NCBI RefSeq assembly: GCF_020387415.1
Contig: NZ_JAGWCB010000009.1
Location: 1-64,000, forward strand
From: Ideonella benzenivorans
Lineage (GTDB): Bacteria; Pseudomonadota; Gammaproteobacteria; Burkholderiales; Burkholderiaceae_C
Direction of reading: 5' to 3'
Length of the DNA: 64,000 nucleotides
Shown here: positions 26,054 through 32,783 of the stretch, in pieces
How the letters are laid out: each line of letters opens with the position of its first letter
Position numbering within the stretch: the first letter of the stretch is position 1
Made by a program: the position numbers and the translations under genes
The notes under the pieces: generated by a model
Databases searched by the model: none
Seen by the model: the letters and a program-made list of their open reading frames with translations, nothing else
What the model was told of the DNA's origin: nothing

Positions 26054-26950
26054 TCAAAGCTCCTTGCGCAGGTTCACCAGCCGCATCAGCGCGACGATCA
26101 TCATCAGCACCGCCGCCAGCAGCACCACCGCATTGGCTGCCGCCAGCGGGAACTGCAGGTAGCTGGCCTGCACCTGGATGATCTTGCCGACCGAGGCGAT
26201 CTGCTGGCCGCCCATCACGCCGACGGTGACGAAGTCGCCCATCACCAGCGCCAGCACGAAGATGGAGCCGATGATCAGGCCGGTGCGCGACAGCGGCAGC
26301 ACCACATGCCAGACGGTCTGCCAGGGGCTGGCGCCGTTGTCGCGGGCCGCCTCCAGCAGGCGGCGGTCGATGCGCATCATCGAGTTGAAGATCGGCACGA
26401 TCATGAACATCGTGTACAGGTGCACGAAGGCCAGGATCACCGAGAAGTCGGAAAACAGCAGCCACTCCACCGGCTCTTTCACCCAGCCCAGACCCAGCAG
26501 GGCCTGGTTGACCAGGCCGTTGCGGCCCAGCAGCGGCACCCACGAGATCATGCGGATGACGTTGCTGGTCCAGAAGGGCACGGTGCAGACGATGAACAGC
26601 ACCGTCTGCATCAGCTGGCTGCGGATGTGGAAGGCCAGGAAGTAGGCGATCGAGAAGCCCAGCACCGCGGTGACGGCCCAGGTGATGAGGCTGAACTTGA
26701 GCGTCGAGCCATAGGTCTTGAGCGTGACGCAGACATCCTGCCCCGGCGTGACCAGGCTGTCACCGCAGCCATGGAACACGTCGAGGTAGCTCTGGGCCGT
26801 GAAGGCCGGGATCAGCTCATAGTCGGTGGCCTGCCAGAAGCTGACCATCACGATCAGCCCCAGCGGGATCACGAAGAAGACCGCGAACACCGCGGCCAAT
26901 GGCGCGGCCTGCAGCCAGGCGGTGACAGCGGTGCGTGCGGTCCGGATCAT
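26054..26950 (-). CDS. ABC transporter permease (PotB-like)
   Basis: A 298-residue permease with six predicted helices. The EAA loop is LEAARDNGASPWQTVWHVVL, matching PotB/PotH-type subunits. A long periplasmic loop between helices 1 and 2 (about residues 45-85) includes two Cys (HGCGDS and GQDVCVT). It sits between the binding-protein gene and the PotC-like gene, and forms a permease pair with the latter. Confidence 0.9.
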   Translation of the reverse strand: MIRTARTAVTAWLQAAPLAAVFAVFFVIPLGLIVMVSFWQATDYELIPAFTAQSYLDVFHGCGDSLVTPGQDVCVTLKTYGSTLKFSLITWAVTAVLGFSIAYFLAFHIRSQLMQTVLFIVCTVPFWTSNVIRMISWVPLLGRNGLVNQALLGLGWVKEPVEWLLFSDFSVILAFVHLYTMFMIVPIFNSMMRIDRRLLEAARDNGASPWQTVWHVVLPLSRTGLIIGSIFVLALVMGDFVTVGVMGGQQIASVGKIIQVQASYLQFPLAAANAVVLLAAVLMMIVALMRLVNLRKEL

Positions 26951-26970
26951 GATGCGTCAGCCCCGGTCGC

Positions 26971-28278
26971 TCAGGCGGCGACGAACTCGTTCCACTTCTG
27001 CACCATGTACGCGTTCTCGTCCATGACGCTGTTCCAGCAGGCGATGGCGCCCATGCGCTGCTCGTAGCTGCCGCCATCGCGCACGCTGCCGGCCTTGGCC
27101 AGCACGTCGCCGTGCGGGCTCTTGATGTCCTTGGCTGCCGGCTTGCCTTCCATCCAGTAGGCCCACTCGTAGGCTTCCATCTTGGCCTTGGCCGTGTCCA
27201 GCACCGCGCTGTAGTAGCCCTGGCGGTTCAGGTACGCGCCGGCCCAGCCGTCCAGGAACCAGTTGATGAACTCGTAGGCCGCGTCCAGGCGCTTGCCGCT
27301 GAGCGTGCGCGGCAGGCCAAAGCCCGCCGCCCAGGCGCGGTAGCCTTCCTTGAGCGGCTGGAACACGCAGTCGATGCCCTTGGTGCGCACGGCCGTCACC
27401 GCCGGGCTCCACATCGACTGGATCACCACCTCGCCGGAGGCCATCAGGTTGACCGACTCGTTGAAGTCCTTCCACAGCGCGCGGAACTGACCCGCCTTCT
27501 TGGCGTCGATCAGGGTCTTGATCGTCAGGTCGATCTCCTGACGGGTCATGTTGCCCTTGTCGCGGTACTTGTGCAGGCCCATGGCCTCGACCACCATCGC
27601 CGCATCCATGATGCCGATCGAGGGAATGTTCAGGATCGCGGCCTTGCCCTTGAACTGCGGGTTCAGCAGCTCGGCCCAGGAGGTGATCGGGCGCTTGATC
27701 AGGTCCGGCCGGATGCCCAGCGTGTCGGCGTTGTAGGTGGTCGGGATCAGCGTCATGAACCGGGTGGCGTCCTTGGCGAAGGTCTTGCCGTTCGGCGCTT
27801 CCAGGTACATCACCTTGCGAGGGGCCGTGCCCTGGTCGCCCACCTTCTTGCCCGCCACCACGCCCTGGGTGAACAGCGAGGTGATCTTGCCGGCGTTCTT
27901 GACGCGCTGGCTGTCGATGCCCATCAGGTTGCCGGTGGGGATGATCTTCTTGAGCGAGAAGTACTCGGTGTCGATCAGGTCGAAGCTGTTGGGCGCGGTG
28001 ACGGCGCGCTTGGTGACGTCGTCGGTGGTCACCGGGATGTACTGGATCTTGATGCCGGTGTCGGCCTCGAACTTCTCGGCAATCGCCTTGTCCTGGTTCA
28101 CCGCCGTGCCCAGGTAGCGCAGCGTGATCTTCTCGGACGCATGCACGTAGGGGAAGCCGGTGATGCCGGCCACGGCCACGCCGGCCTGGGCGGCCGTCTT
28201 CAGAAAGCCGCGGCGGCTGGTCTCGGCCGGGCTGGCGTCCGCCACGGGGGTGGCGGTGGTGGATTCACTCTGGCTCAT
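26971..28278 (-). CDS. ABC transporter substrate-binding protein (PotD-like, Tat-exported)
   Basis: A 435-residue periplasmic binding protein of the extracellular solute-binding family used by polyamine and opine importers. The signal region has the twin-arginine motif SRRGFLKTA near residue 22, so export of the folded protein by Tat is likely. The body shows a spermidine-binding type pattern (GIKIQYIPVTTDD near 70; FDLIDTEYFSLKKI near 100; NAYMVQKWNEFVAA at the end). AGGAG lies 6 bp upstream of ATG 28278. Its ligand is not evident; the linked racemase suggests an amino-acid or hydantoin-derived compound. Confidence 0.88.
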   Translation of the reverse strand: MSQSESTTATPVADASPAETSRRGFLKTAAQAGVAVAGITGFPYVHASEKITLRYLGTAVNQDKAIAEKFEADTGIKIQYIPVTTDDVTKRAVTAPNSFDLIDTEYFSLKKIIPTGNLMGIDSQRVKNAGKITSLFTQGVVAGKKVGDQGTAPRKVMYLEAPNGKTFAKDATRFMTLIPTTYNADTLGIRPDLIKRPITSWAELLNPQFKGKAAILNIPSIGIMDAAMVVEAMGLHKYRDKGNMTRQEIDLTIKTLIDAKKAGQFRALWKDFNESVNLMASGEVVIQSMWSPAVTAVRTKGIDCVFQPLKEGYRAWAAGFGLPRTLSGKRLDAAYEFINWFLDGWAGAYLNRQGYYSAVLDTAKAKMEAYEWAYWMEGKPAAKDIKSPHGDVLAKAGSVRDGGSYEQRMGAIACWNSVMDENAYMVQKWNEFVAA

Positions 28279-28334
28279 CAAATGCTCCTTGCGGATGAAG
28301 AGAAGAAAGGAAAAGGAAGGAAACGGGAGCCGGC

Positions 28335-29345
28335 TCAGGCCGCCAGGGCCCAGGCCTGCTCAGGGGCCCAGCGCAGGCGCAGCGCCTGGCCGGGGGCCAC
28401 CGGCGCGCGGTGGAAACGGTCATCGCTCAGGCTGACCACCCAGGCCGCCGAGGGCGCGTCGTCCTCGGCGCTCTCACCGCCGCCCGGCGGCAGCAGGTGG
28501 ACCAGGACCTGCGCGCCCTGGTATTCAATGGCCTGCACCACGGCTGGCAGGCCTTCGCCGTCGGCGGCCAGTTCACAGCGGTCGCTGCGCACCGCCACCT
28601 TGCCGGCCGGGGTGTCGATCACGTTATGGGCCCCGATGAAGCGGGCCACGAACTCGGTGGCGGGCTGCTCGAAGACCTCGCGGGCGCTGCCGGCCTGCTC
28701 GATGCGGCCCTGGTTCATCACCACCACCAGGTCGGCCAGGGCCATCGCCTCTTCCTGCGAGTGGGTCACGTGGATGAAGGTCATGCCCAGCTCGCGGTGC
28801 CAGCGCTGCAGCTCGGCGCGCATCTTGATGCGCAAAAATGGGTCCAGCGCCGACAGCGGCTCGTCGAGCAGCAGCACGCGCGGCTGCGTCATCAGGGCCC
28901 GGGCCAGCGCGACGCGCTGCTGCTGCCCGCCCGACAGGGCGGCCGGCAGGCGCTGGGCATAGGGCTCCATCGCCACCAGCTTGAGCAGTTCCATCGCGCG
29001 GGCCTGGCGCTCGGCCTTGGCCACGCCCTTCATCTGGGCGCTGAAGGCGACGTTGTCCAGCACGCTCAGGTGCGGAAAGAGGGCATAGCTCTGGAACATC
29101 ATCGCGGTGCCGCGCGCGGCTGGCGACAGGTCGGTGATCTCGCGCCCGCCCAGCACCACGCCCCCCTCGCTGGGCGCCTCGTGGCCGGCAATCATGCGCA
29201 GCGTCGAGGTCTTGCCGCAGCCCGAGGGGCCCAGCAGACAACAGTACGCCCCCGCGGGGATCTTCAGGTCGATGCCCGCCACGGCCAGGGCGTCGCCATA
29301 GCGCTTCACCAGGCCCGCCAGTTCGAGGTCAGTGCGTGTGTTCAT
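28335..29345 (-). CDS. ABC transporter ATP-binding protein (PotA-like)
   Basis: A 336-residue ATPase that powers the importer. Walker A is GPSGCGKTS near residue 42, the signature motif LSGGQQQRVALARAL is near 140, Walker B is RVLLLDEPLSALDP, and the switch His lies in FIHVTHSQEEAMALADL. The C-terminal 100 residues form the TOBE-like regulatory domain usual in PotA. ATG 29345 is the first gene of the operon, and an operator-like site at 29353-29362 lies 8 bp upstream of it. Confidence 0.92.
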   Translation of the reverse strand: MNTRTDLELAGLVKRYGDALAVAGIDLKIPAGAYCCLLGPSGCGKTSTLRMIAGHEAPSEGGVVLGGREITDLSPAARGTAMMFQSYALFPHLSVLDNVAFSAQMKGVAKAERQARAMELLKLVAMEPYAQRLPAALSGGQQQRVALARALMTQPRVLLLDEPLSALDPFLRIKMRAELQRWHRELGMTFIHVTHSQEEAMALADLVVVMNQGRIEQAGSAREVFEQPATEFVARFIGAHNVIDTPAGKVAVRSDRCELAADGEGLPAVVQAIEYQGAQVLVHLLPPGGGESAEDDAPSAAWVVSLSDDRFHRAPVAPGQALRLRWAPEQAWALAA

Positions 29346-29352
29346 GGGCGTT

Positions 29353-29362
29353 TTGTATGCAA
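29353..29362. promoter_or_regulatory. GntR/FCD operator-like site 1
   Basis: TTGTATGCAA, one mismatch from the palindrome TTGTATACAA that FCD-type GntR regulators commonly bind. It lies 8 bp upstream of the ATPase gene start, a position suited to repression of the ABC operon. Confidence 0.55.
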
Positions 29363-29430
29363 TGCGTGTGCCAGCCGGCCCGGCTCTTGCTCATTGCCAC
29401 TCAGGAACAGCCTCTCCACGGGATGCTGTT

Positions 29431-29440
29431 TTGAATACAT
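29431..29440. promoter_or_regulatory. GntR/FCD operator-like site 2 (degenerate)
   Basis: TTGAATACAT, two mismatches from TTGTATACAA, near the middle of the 173-bp divergent region. Centre-to-centre distances are 78 bp to site 1 and 66 bp to site 3, so looping or cooperative binding is possible but unproven. Confidence 0.35.
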
Positions 29441-29495
29441 CTTCAGCGGCACTTCCCACGCACCGCACCGATGCATTCCGTGCACCATTCGCCGC

Positions 29496-29507
29496 TTTGT
29501 ATACAAA
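29496..29507. promoter_or_regulatory. GntR/FCD operator-like site 3 (perfect)
   Basis: TTTGTATACAAA, a perfect 12-bp palindrome containing the FCD consensus core, ending 11 bp upstream of the racemase ATG at 29519. Together with site 1 it suggests that the GntR regulator controls both divergent units. Confidence 0.65.
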
Positions 29508-29518
29508 TTTGCACCAAC

Positions 29519-30256
29519 ATGAGACTCCTTCTGATCAACCCCAACACCACGGCGACGATGACGGCCGACATCGCGCAGGCCGCCCGGGCGGCCGCCCCGG
29601 CCGAGGTGGAGATCGTGGCCACCCAGCCCGGCTTCGGTCCCGCCTCGATCGAGGGCTTCTTTGACGAGGCCATCGCCGCGGCCGGGGTGGCCGAGCAGAT
29701 GCGCCTGGCGGGGCCGGTCGACGCCGCGGTGATCGCCTGCTTTGGCGATCCCGGCCTGGATGCCGCCCGCGAGGTCTGCGAGGGCCCGGTGCTGGGCATT
29801 GCCGAGGCGGCCTTTCACGTGGCCTCGATGGTGGCCACCGGCTTCTCGGTGGTGACCACGATGACCCGCACCTGCGTGATCGCCGAACACCTGCTGCAGA
29901 AGTACGGCCTGGAGCGCCGTTGCCGGGGGGTGCATGGCACCGACATCCCGGTGCTGGCCCTGGAGGACGGCGGCCAGGCCTGCCTGCCGCAGATCGAGGA
30001 CGCCGCCCGTGAGGCGCTGGCCCGGGACCGCAGTGGCGCCATCGTGCTGGGTTGTGCCGGCATGGCCCAGCTGTGCCAGACCCTGCAGCAGCGCCTGGGA
30101 GTGCCGGTCATCGACGGGGTGGCCGCCGCGGTGCGGCTGACGCACAGCCTGCATGTGCTGGGCCTGGGCACCAGCAAGCACGGCGACTACGCGCCGCCGC
30201 TGCCCAAGCGCTACGCCGGCTGGGCCGCCGGCCTGGCCTCCCCGGCCGGGCGCTGA
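29519..30256 (+). CDS. Asp/Glu/hydantoin racemase family protein
   Basis: A 245-residue cofactor-independent racemase-fold protein. The N-terminal LLLINPNTTATMT is the family opening; the two catalytic Cys positions are seen in VIACFGDPGLD (about residue 76) and VLGCAGMAQL (about residue 180), as in allantoin or hydantoin racemases. It is divergent from the PotABCD-like operon and shares its operator region, so it probably acts on the imported compound. A stem-loop at 30289-30314 follows but its T-run faces the other strand. Substrate uncertain. Confidence 0.88.
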   Translation: MRLLLINPNTTATMTADIAQAARAAAPAEVEIVATQPGFGPASIEGFFDEAIAAAGVAEQMRLAGPVDAAVIACFGDPGLDAAREVCEGPVLGIAEAAFHVASMVATGFSVVTTMTRTCVIAEHLLQKYGLERRCRGVHGTDIPVLALEDGGQACLPQIEDAAREALARDRSGAIVLGCAGMAQLCQTLQQRLGVPVIDGVAAAVRLTHSLHVLGLGTSKHGDYAPPLPKRYAGWAAGLASPAGR

Positions 30257-30279
30257 ACACCGGGCTCGCCGGGTCCCCA

Positions 30280-30314
30280 AAAAAGAAAGGCCGACCGGGT
30301 TGCCCCGGTCGGCC
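30280..30314 (-). terminator. Rho-independent terminator facing the minus strand
   Basis: An 11-bp perfect stem (30289-30299 with 30304-30314, GGCCGACCGGG / CCCGGTCGGCC) and 4-nt loop. On the minus strand it is followed by TTTCTTTTTTGG, a clear U-tract. The nearest minus-strand gene ends 136 bp earlier (30450). It could also slow plus-strand transcription from the racemase gene. Confidence 0.85.
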
Positions 30315-30449
30315 AAGCTGTGTGACCTTCCCTGAATTGCTCTCAGTCACGTGTTGACAGCATGGGCACGACTGTGCCGGGACGGGCCGCGTTCGACCAT
30401 CCCCTGTCCGGGCGAGAGGCATCCATAACCTTAACGAGAGCGTCGCCGC
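30315..30449 (-). other. 135-bp gene-free stretch ahead of a strong terminator; possible long 3' UTR or small RNA
   Basis: Between the end of the metallopeptidase gene and the terminator there is no supported gene. A 27-codon minus-strand frame (ATGGATGCCTCT onward, 30427 to about 30344) exists but has no independent support. The minus strand near 30430 (GTTAAGGTTATGGA) is relatively AT-rich and might hold a promoter for a short RNA ending at the terminator. This is speculative. Confidence 0.25.
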
Positions 30450-31343
30450 TCAATCGAACAGCGGCAACACCGGCGACTTGAGGGCGGCGCGGCGCGCATC
30501 CAGGTCGGGGATCACCGAGCGCACCACCTCCCAGAAGGCCGGGCTGTGGTTCATCTCGCGCAGGTGGGCCAGTTCGTGGGCCACCACATAGTCGATCACC
30601 GCCGGGCTGAAATGGATCAACCGCCAGTTCAGGCGGATCGAGCCATCGGCCGAGGCGCTGCCCCAGCGGGTCTGGGCCGCGCTCAGGCGCAGCCGCCGCA
30701 CCGACACCCCCAGCCGCTCGGCAAAGTGGGCACAACGCCCTTCGAAATGGCGCAGCGCCTCCTGCTGCAGCCAGGACTGCACCACGTCGCGGATCTGGGT
30801 CGGTGCCGCGCCCTGGGCCAGCCCGACCCGCAGGCAGCGCGGCACCCCCTGCGCAGGGTCATGCTGCAGATGGGCCCCGACCACGGCGGTGTCGAGCCGC
30901 AGTGCCAGCGTGGCCCCCAGGAAGGGCAGCTGGGCGCCATCGCGCCAGTCGATGCGGGCGGCTTCCAGATGCTGGTGGCGTTCGCGTTGCTCGGTCAGCT
31001 TGCGCAGGATCCAGCCGGACTTGGCCTGCAAGGCCTGGTCGATGTCGCCCTGCCCCACCCAGCGCGGCGCGCTGACGGTGAGACCGTCGGCGCTGACGAC
31101 GAAGCCAATGGACTTGCGCCGGGCCCGCCGCAGACGGTAGGCCACCCGGCAATCGCCCAGCCGGATCTCACGGTCGGCCTGGGGGTGGGCATGGCTGACG
31201 CTGGCGGGCGGCAGCGCAGGGCGCGGGGGAACGGGAGCGGGCGACGCGGGCCGCAGCCGCTGACCCAGCGACGGGAAGGCCGCGTCGATCACATCGAACA
31301 GCGACATCTGACCAGGCAGGGCGGCATCACGTCGGGCAGCCAT
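30450..31343 (-). CDS. YgjP-like zinc metallopeptidase (M48/DUF45, SprT-like)
   Basis: A 297-residue protein. The C-terminal domain has the zinc motif HELAHLREMNHSPAFW (His256, Glu257, His260 and His266), preceded by LNWRLIHFSPAVIDYVVA, typical of the YgjP/DUF45 family. The central part YRLRRARRKSIGFVVSADGL is the usual N-terminal beta domain. The first 60 residues are Pro-rich and probably disordered. Protease substrates are unknown. It follows plsC by 34 bp and likely ends the corC-to-plsC gene row. Confidence 0.9.
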   Translation of the reverse strand: MAARRDAALPGQMSLFDVIDAAFPSLGQRLRPASPAPVPPRPALPPASVSHAHPQADREIRLGDCRVAYRLRRARRKSIGFVVSADGLTVSAPRWVGQGDIDQALQAKSGWILRKLTEQRERHQHLEAARIDWRDGAQLPFLGATLALRLDTAVVGAHLQHDPAQGVPRCLRVGLAQGAAPTQIRDVVQSWLQQEALRHFEGRCAHFAERLGVSVRRLRLSAAQTRWGSASADGSIRLNWRLIHFSPAVIDYVVAHELAHLREMNHSPAFWEVVRSVIPDLDARRAALKSPVLPLFD

Positions 31344-31377
31344 GGGCGGCGATTCTAGGACGCGCGCCCGGTGCTTG

Positions 31378-32145
31378 TCAGGCCGCCTGGACGGGCGGAT
31401 AGGCCTCGGGGTCGAGGCGGTGCATCTCGGTCTCGATCCAGTCCTCGACTTGGCGCATCAGCTCATCGGGCGCACGGCCTTCGGAGGCGATGGGCTGCCC
31501 GATCGAGATCGTGACCTCCCCCGGGCGCAGCAGGAAGCTGCGGCGCGGCCAGCAGCGCGCCGAGTTCACCGCGATCGGCACGATGGGCACCCCGGTGGTG
31601 ATCGCCAGCCGTGAGGCACCGGTCTTGTAGGTGCCCCGCTCACCGCGCGGGATGCGCGTGCCCTCGGGGAACATGATGACCCAGTTGCCACGCGCCATGT
31701 AGCGCTTGCCCTGTGCGGCCACCTTGTGCCAGGCCTCGGTGCGGCGCGAGCGGTCGATGTGGATCATGTCCAGGCGCGCCATCGACCAGCCGAAGAACGG
31801 GATCCAGAGCAGCTCGCGCTTGAAGACGTAGCACAGCGGGTGCGGCATCAGTGCCGGGTAGGCAAAGGTCTCCCAGGTGGACTGGTGCTTGGAGGCCAGC
31901 AGCACCGCCGCGTTGCCGTCGGCGGCCGTGGGCACGTTCTCCATGCCGATGATGCGCCAGCGCACGCCGCAGATCAGGCGCGCCCCCCACAGGGCCACCC
32001 GCAGCCAGCCGGCGCAGATCCAGTACAGCGCGTTGCCGCGCAGCACGACGGACACCAGCACCACGAAAGTGCCCCAGGGGATGACCGTCACGACCATCCA
32101 GAGAAAGAACAGGGCCGAACGCAGGACCCATCCCAGACGTTGCAT
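31378..32145 (-). CDS. plsC: 1-acyl-sn-glycerol-3-phosphate acyltransferase (PlsC type)
   Basis: A 255-residue membrane-associated acyltransferase of phospholipid synthesis, adding the second acyl chain to lysophosphatidate. It has an N-terminal membrane segment (LFFLWMVVTVIPWGTFVVLV), the catalytic H-x4-D-like block as KHQSTWET, which is the NHxxxxE/D variant common in beta-proteobacterial PlsC, and the substrate motif FPEGTRIPRGE. GAGG lies 8 bp before ATG 32145. It follows gmhB by 10 bp. Confidence 0.9.
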   Translation of the reverse strand: MQRLGWVLRSALFFLWMVVTVIPWGTFVVLVSVVLRGNALYWICAGWLRVALWGARLICGVRWRIIGMENVPTAADGNAAVLLASKHQSTWETFAYPALMPHPLCYVFKRELLWIPFFGWSMARLDMIHIDRSRRTEAWHKVAAQGKRYMARGNWVIMFPEGTRIPRGERGTYKTGASRLAITTGVPIVPIAVNSARCWPRRSFLLRPGEVTISIGQPIASEGRAPDELMRQVEDWIETEMHRLDPEAYPPVQAA

Positions 32146-32155
32146 GGAAAAAACC

Positions 32156-32779
32156 TCAATGACCTTGGGAATCGGGGGCAGGCGCCTGGGCCGCCGCCTT
32201 GGTGGCCGCCGCATCGCGCTGCAGCAGGTGGCGGGCAAACGCCCCCAGGTCCGCATGGACCGTGGTGCCGGGCACGGAGGCCACCCACTGGGCCCGCTCG
32301 CCCTCGGTGACTTCGGCCGCCCGGCCGGTCTTGATCAGGTGCGGCGGGCAACCCGCCGCCTGGGCCGCCTGCAGGTCGCGCAGGGTGTCGGCCACCATCG
32401 GCACCTGCTTCAGGTCCACGCCGTAGCGGCGGGCGATGTCGAACATCATGCCCGGCTGGGGCTTGCGGCAGTCGCAGGCCTCCTCTGGGGCATGGGGACA
32501 GAAGAACACGGCGTCGATGCGCCCGCCCTTGGCCGCCAGCATCTTCATCAGGCGCAGGTGCACCTCGTTGACCGAGGCCATGTCGACCAGACCGCGGCCG
32601 ATGCCGGACTGGTTGGTGGCCAGCACCACATGCCAGCCGGCATGGTTGAGCTGGGCCACCGCCTCCAGCGCGCCCGGGATCGGCTCCCACTCCTCCGGCT
32701 CCTTCACATGGTCCTCGCGGAACAGGTTCAGGATGCCGTCGCGGCCGATGATGATGAGCTTGGGCGGGGCGACCGGCAT
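32156..32779 (-). CDS. gmhB: GmhB-like HAD phosphatase (D-glycero-D-manno-heptose 1,7-bisphosphate 7-phosphatase), motif I altered
   Basis: A 207-residue HAD-superfamily protein at the conserved gmhB position between glyS and plsC. It shows motif II LATNQSGIGRG, the zinc loop CPHAPEEACDCRKPQPGM and a motif IV-like MVADTLRDLQAA. Motif I, however, reads LIIIGRDGILN: Gly12 replaces the aspartate that acts as nucleophile in D-R-D-G, while the second Asp (D14) remains. GmhB removes the 7-phosphate in LPS heptose synthesis. With the nucleophile missing it may be inactive, work differently, or belong to a lineage-wide variant; I cannot tell which. Confidence 0.8.
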   Translation of the reverse strand: MPVAPPKLIIIGRDGILNLFREDHVKEPEEWEPIPGALEAVAQLNHAGWHVVLATNQSGIGRGLVDMASVNEVHLRLMKMLAAKGGRIDAVFFCPHAPEEACDCRKPQPGMMFDIARRYGVDLKQVPMVADTLRDLQAAQAAGCPPHLIKTGRAAEVTEGERAQWVASVPGTTVHADLGAFARHLLQRDAAATKAAAQAPAPDSQGH

Positions 32780-32783
32780 GGCC

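Noticed and set aside
30315-30449. 6S RNA or another known small RNA
   Set aside because: The stretch ends in a strong terminator, but I cannot match it to the 6S closed-bubble pattern; it is kept only as an unnamed candidate.
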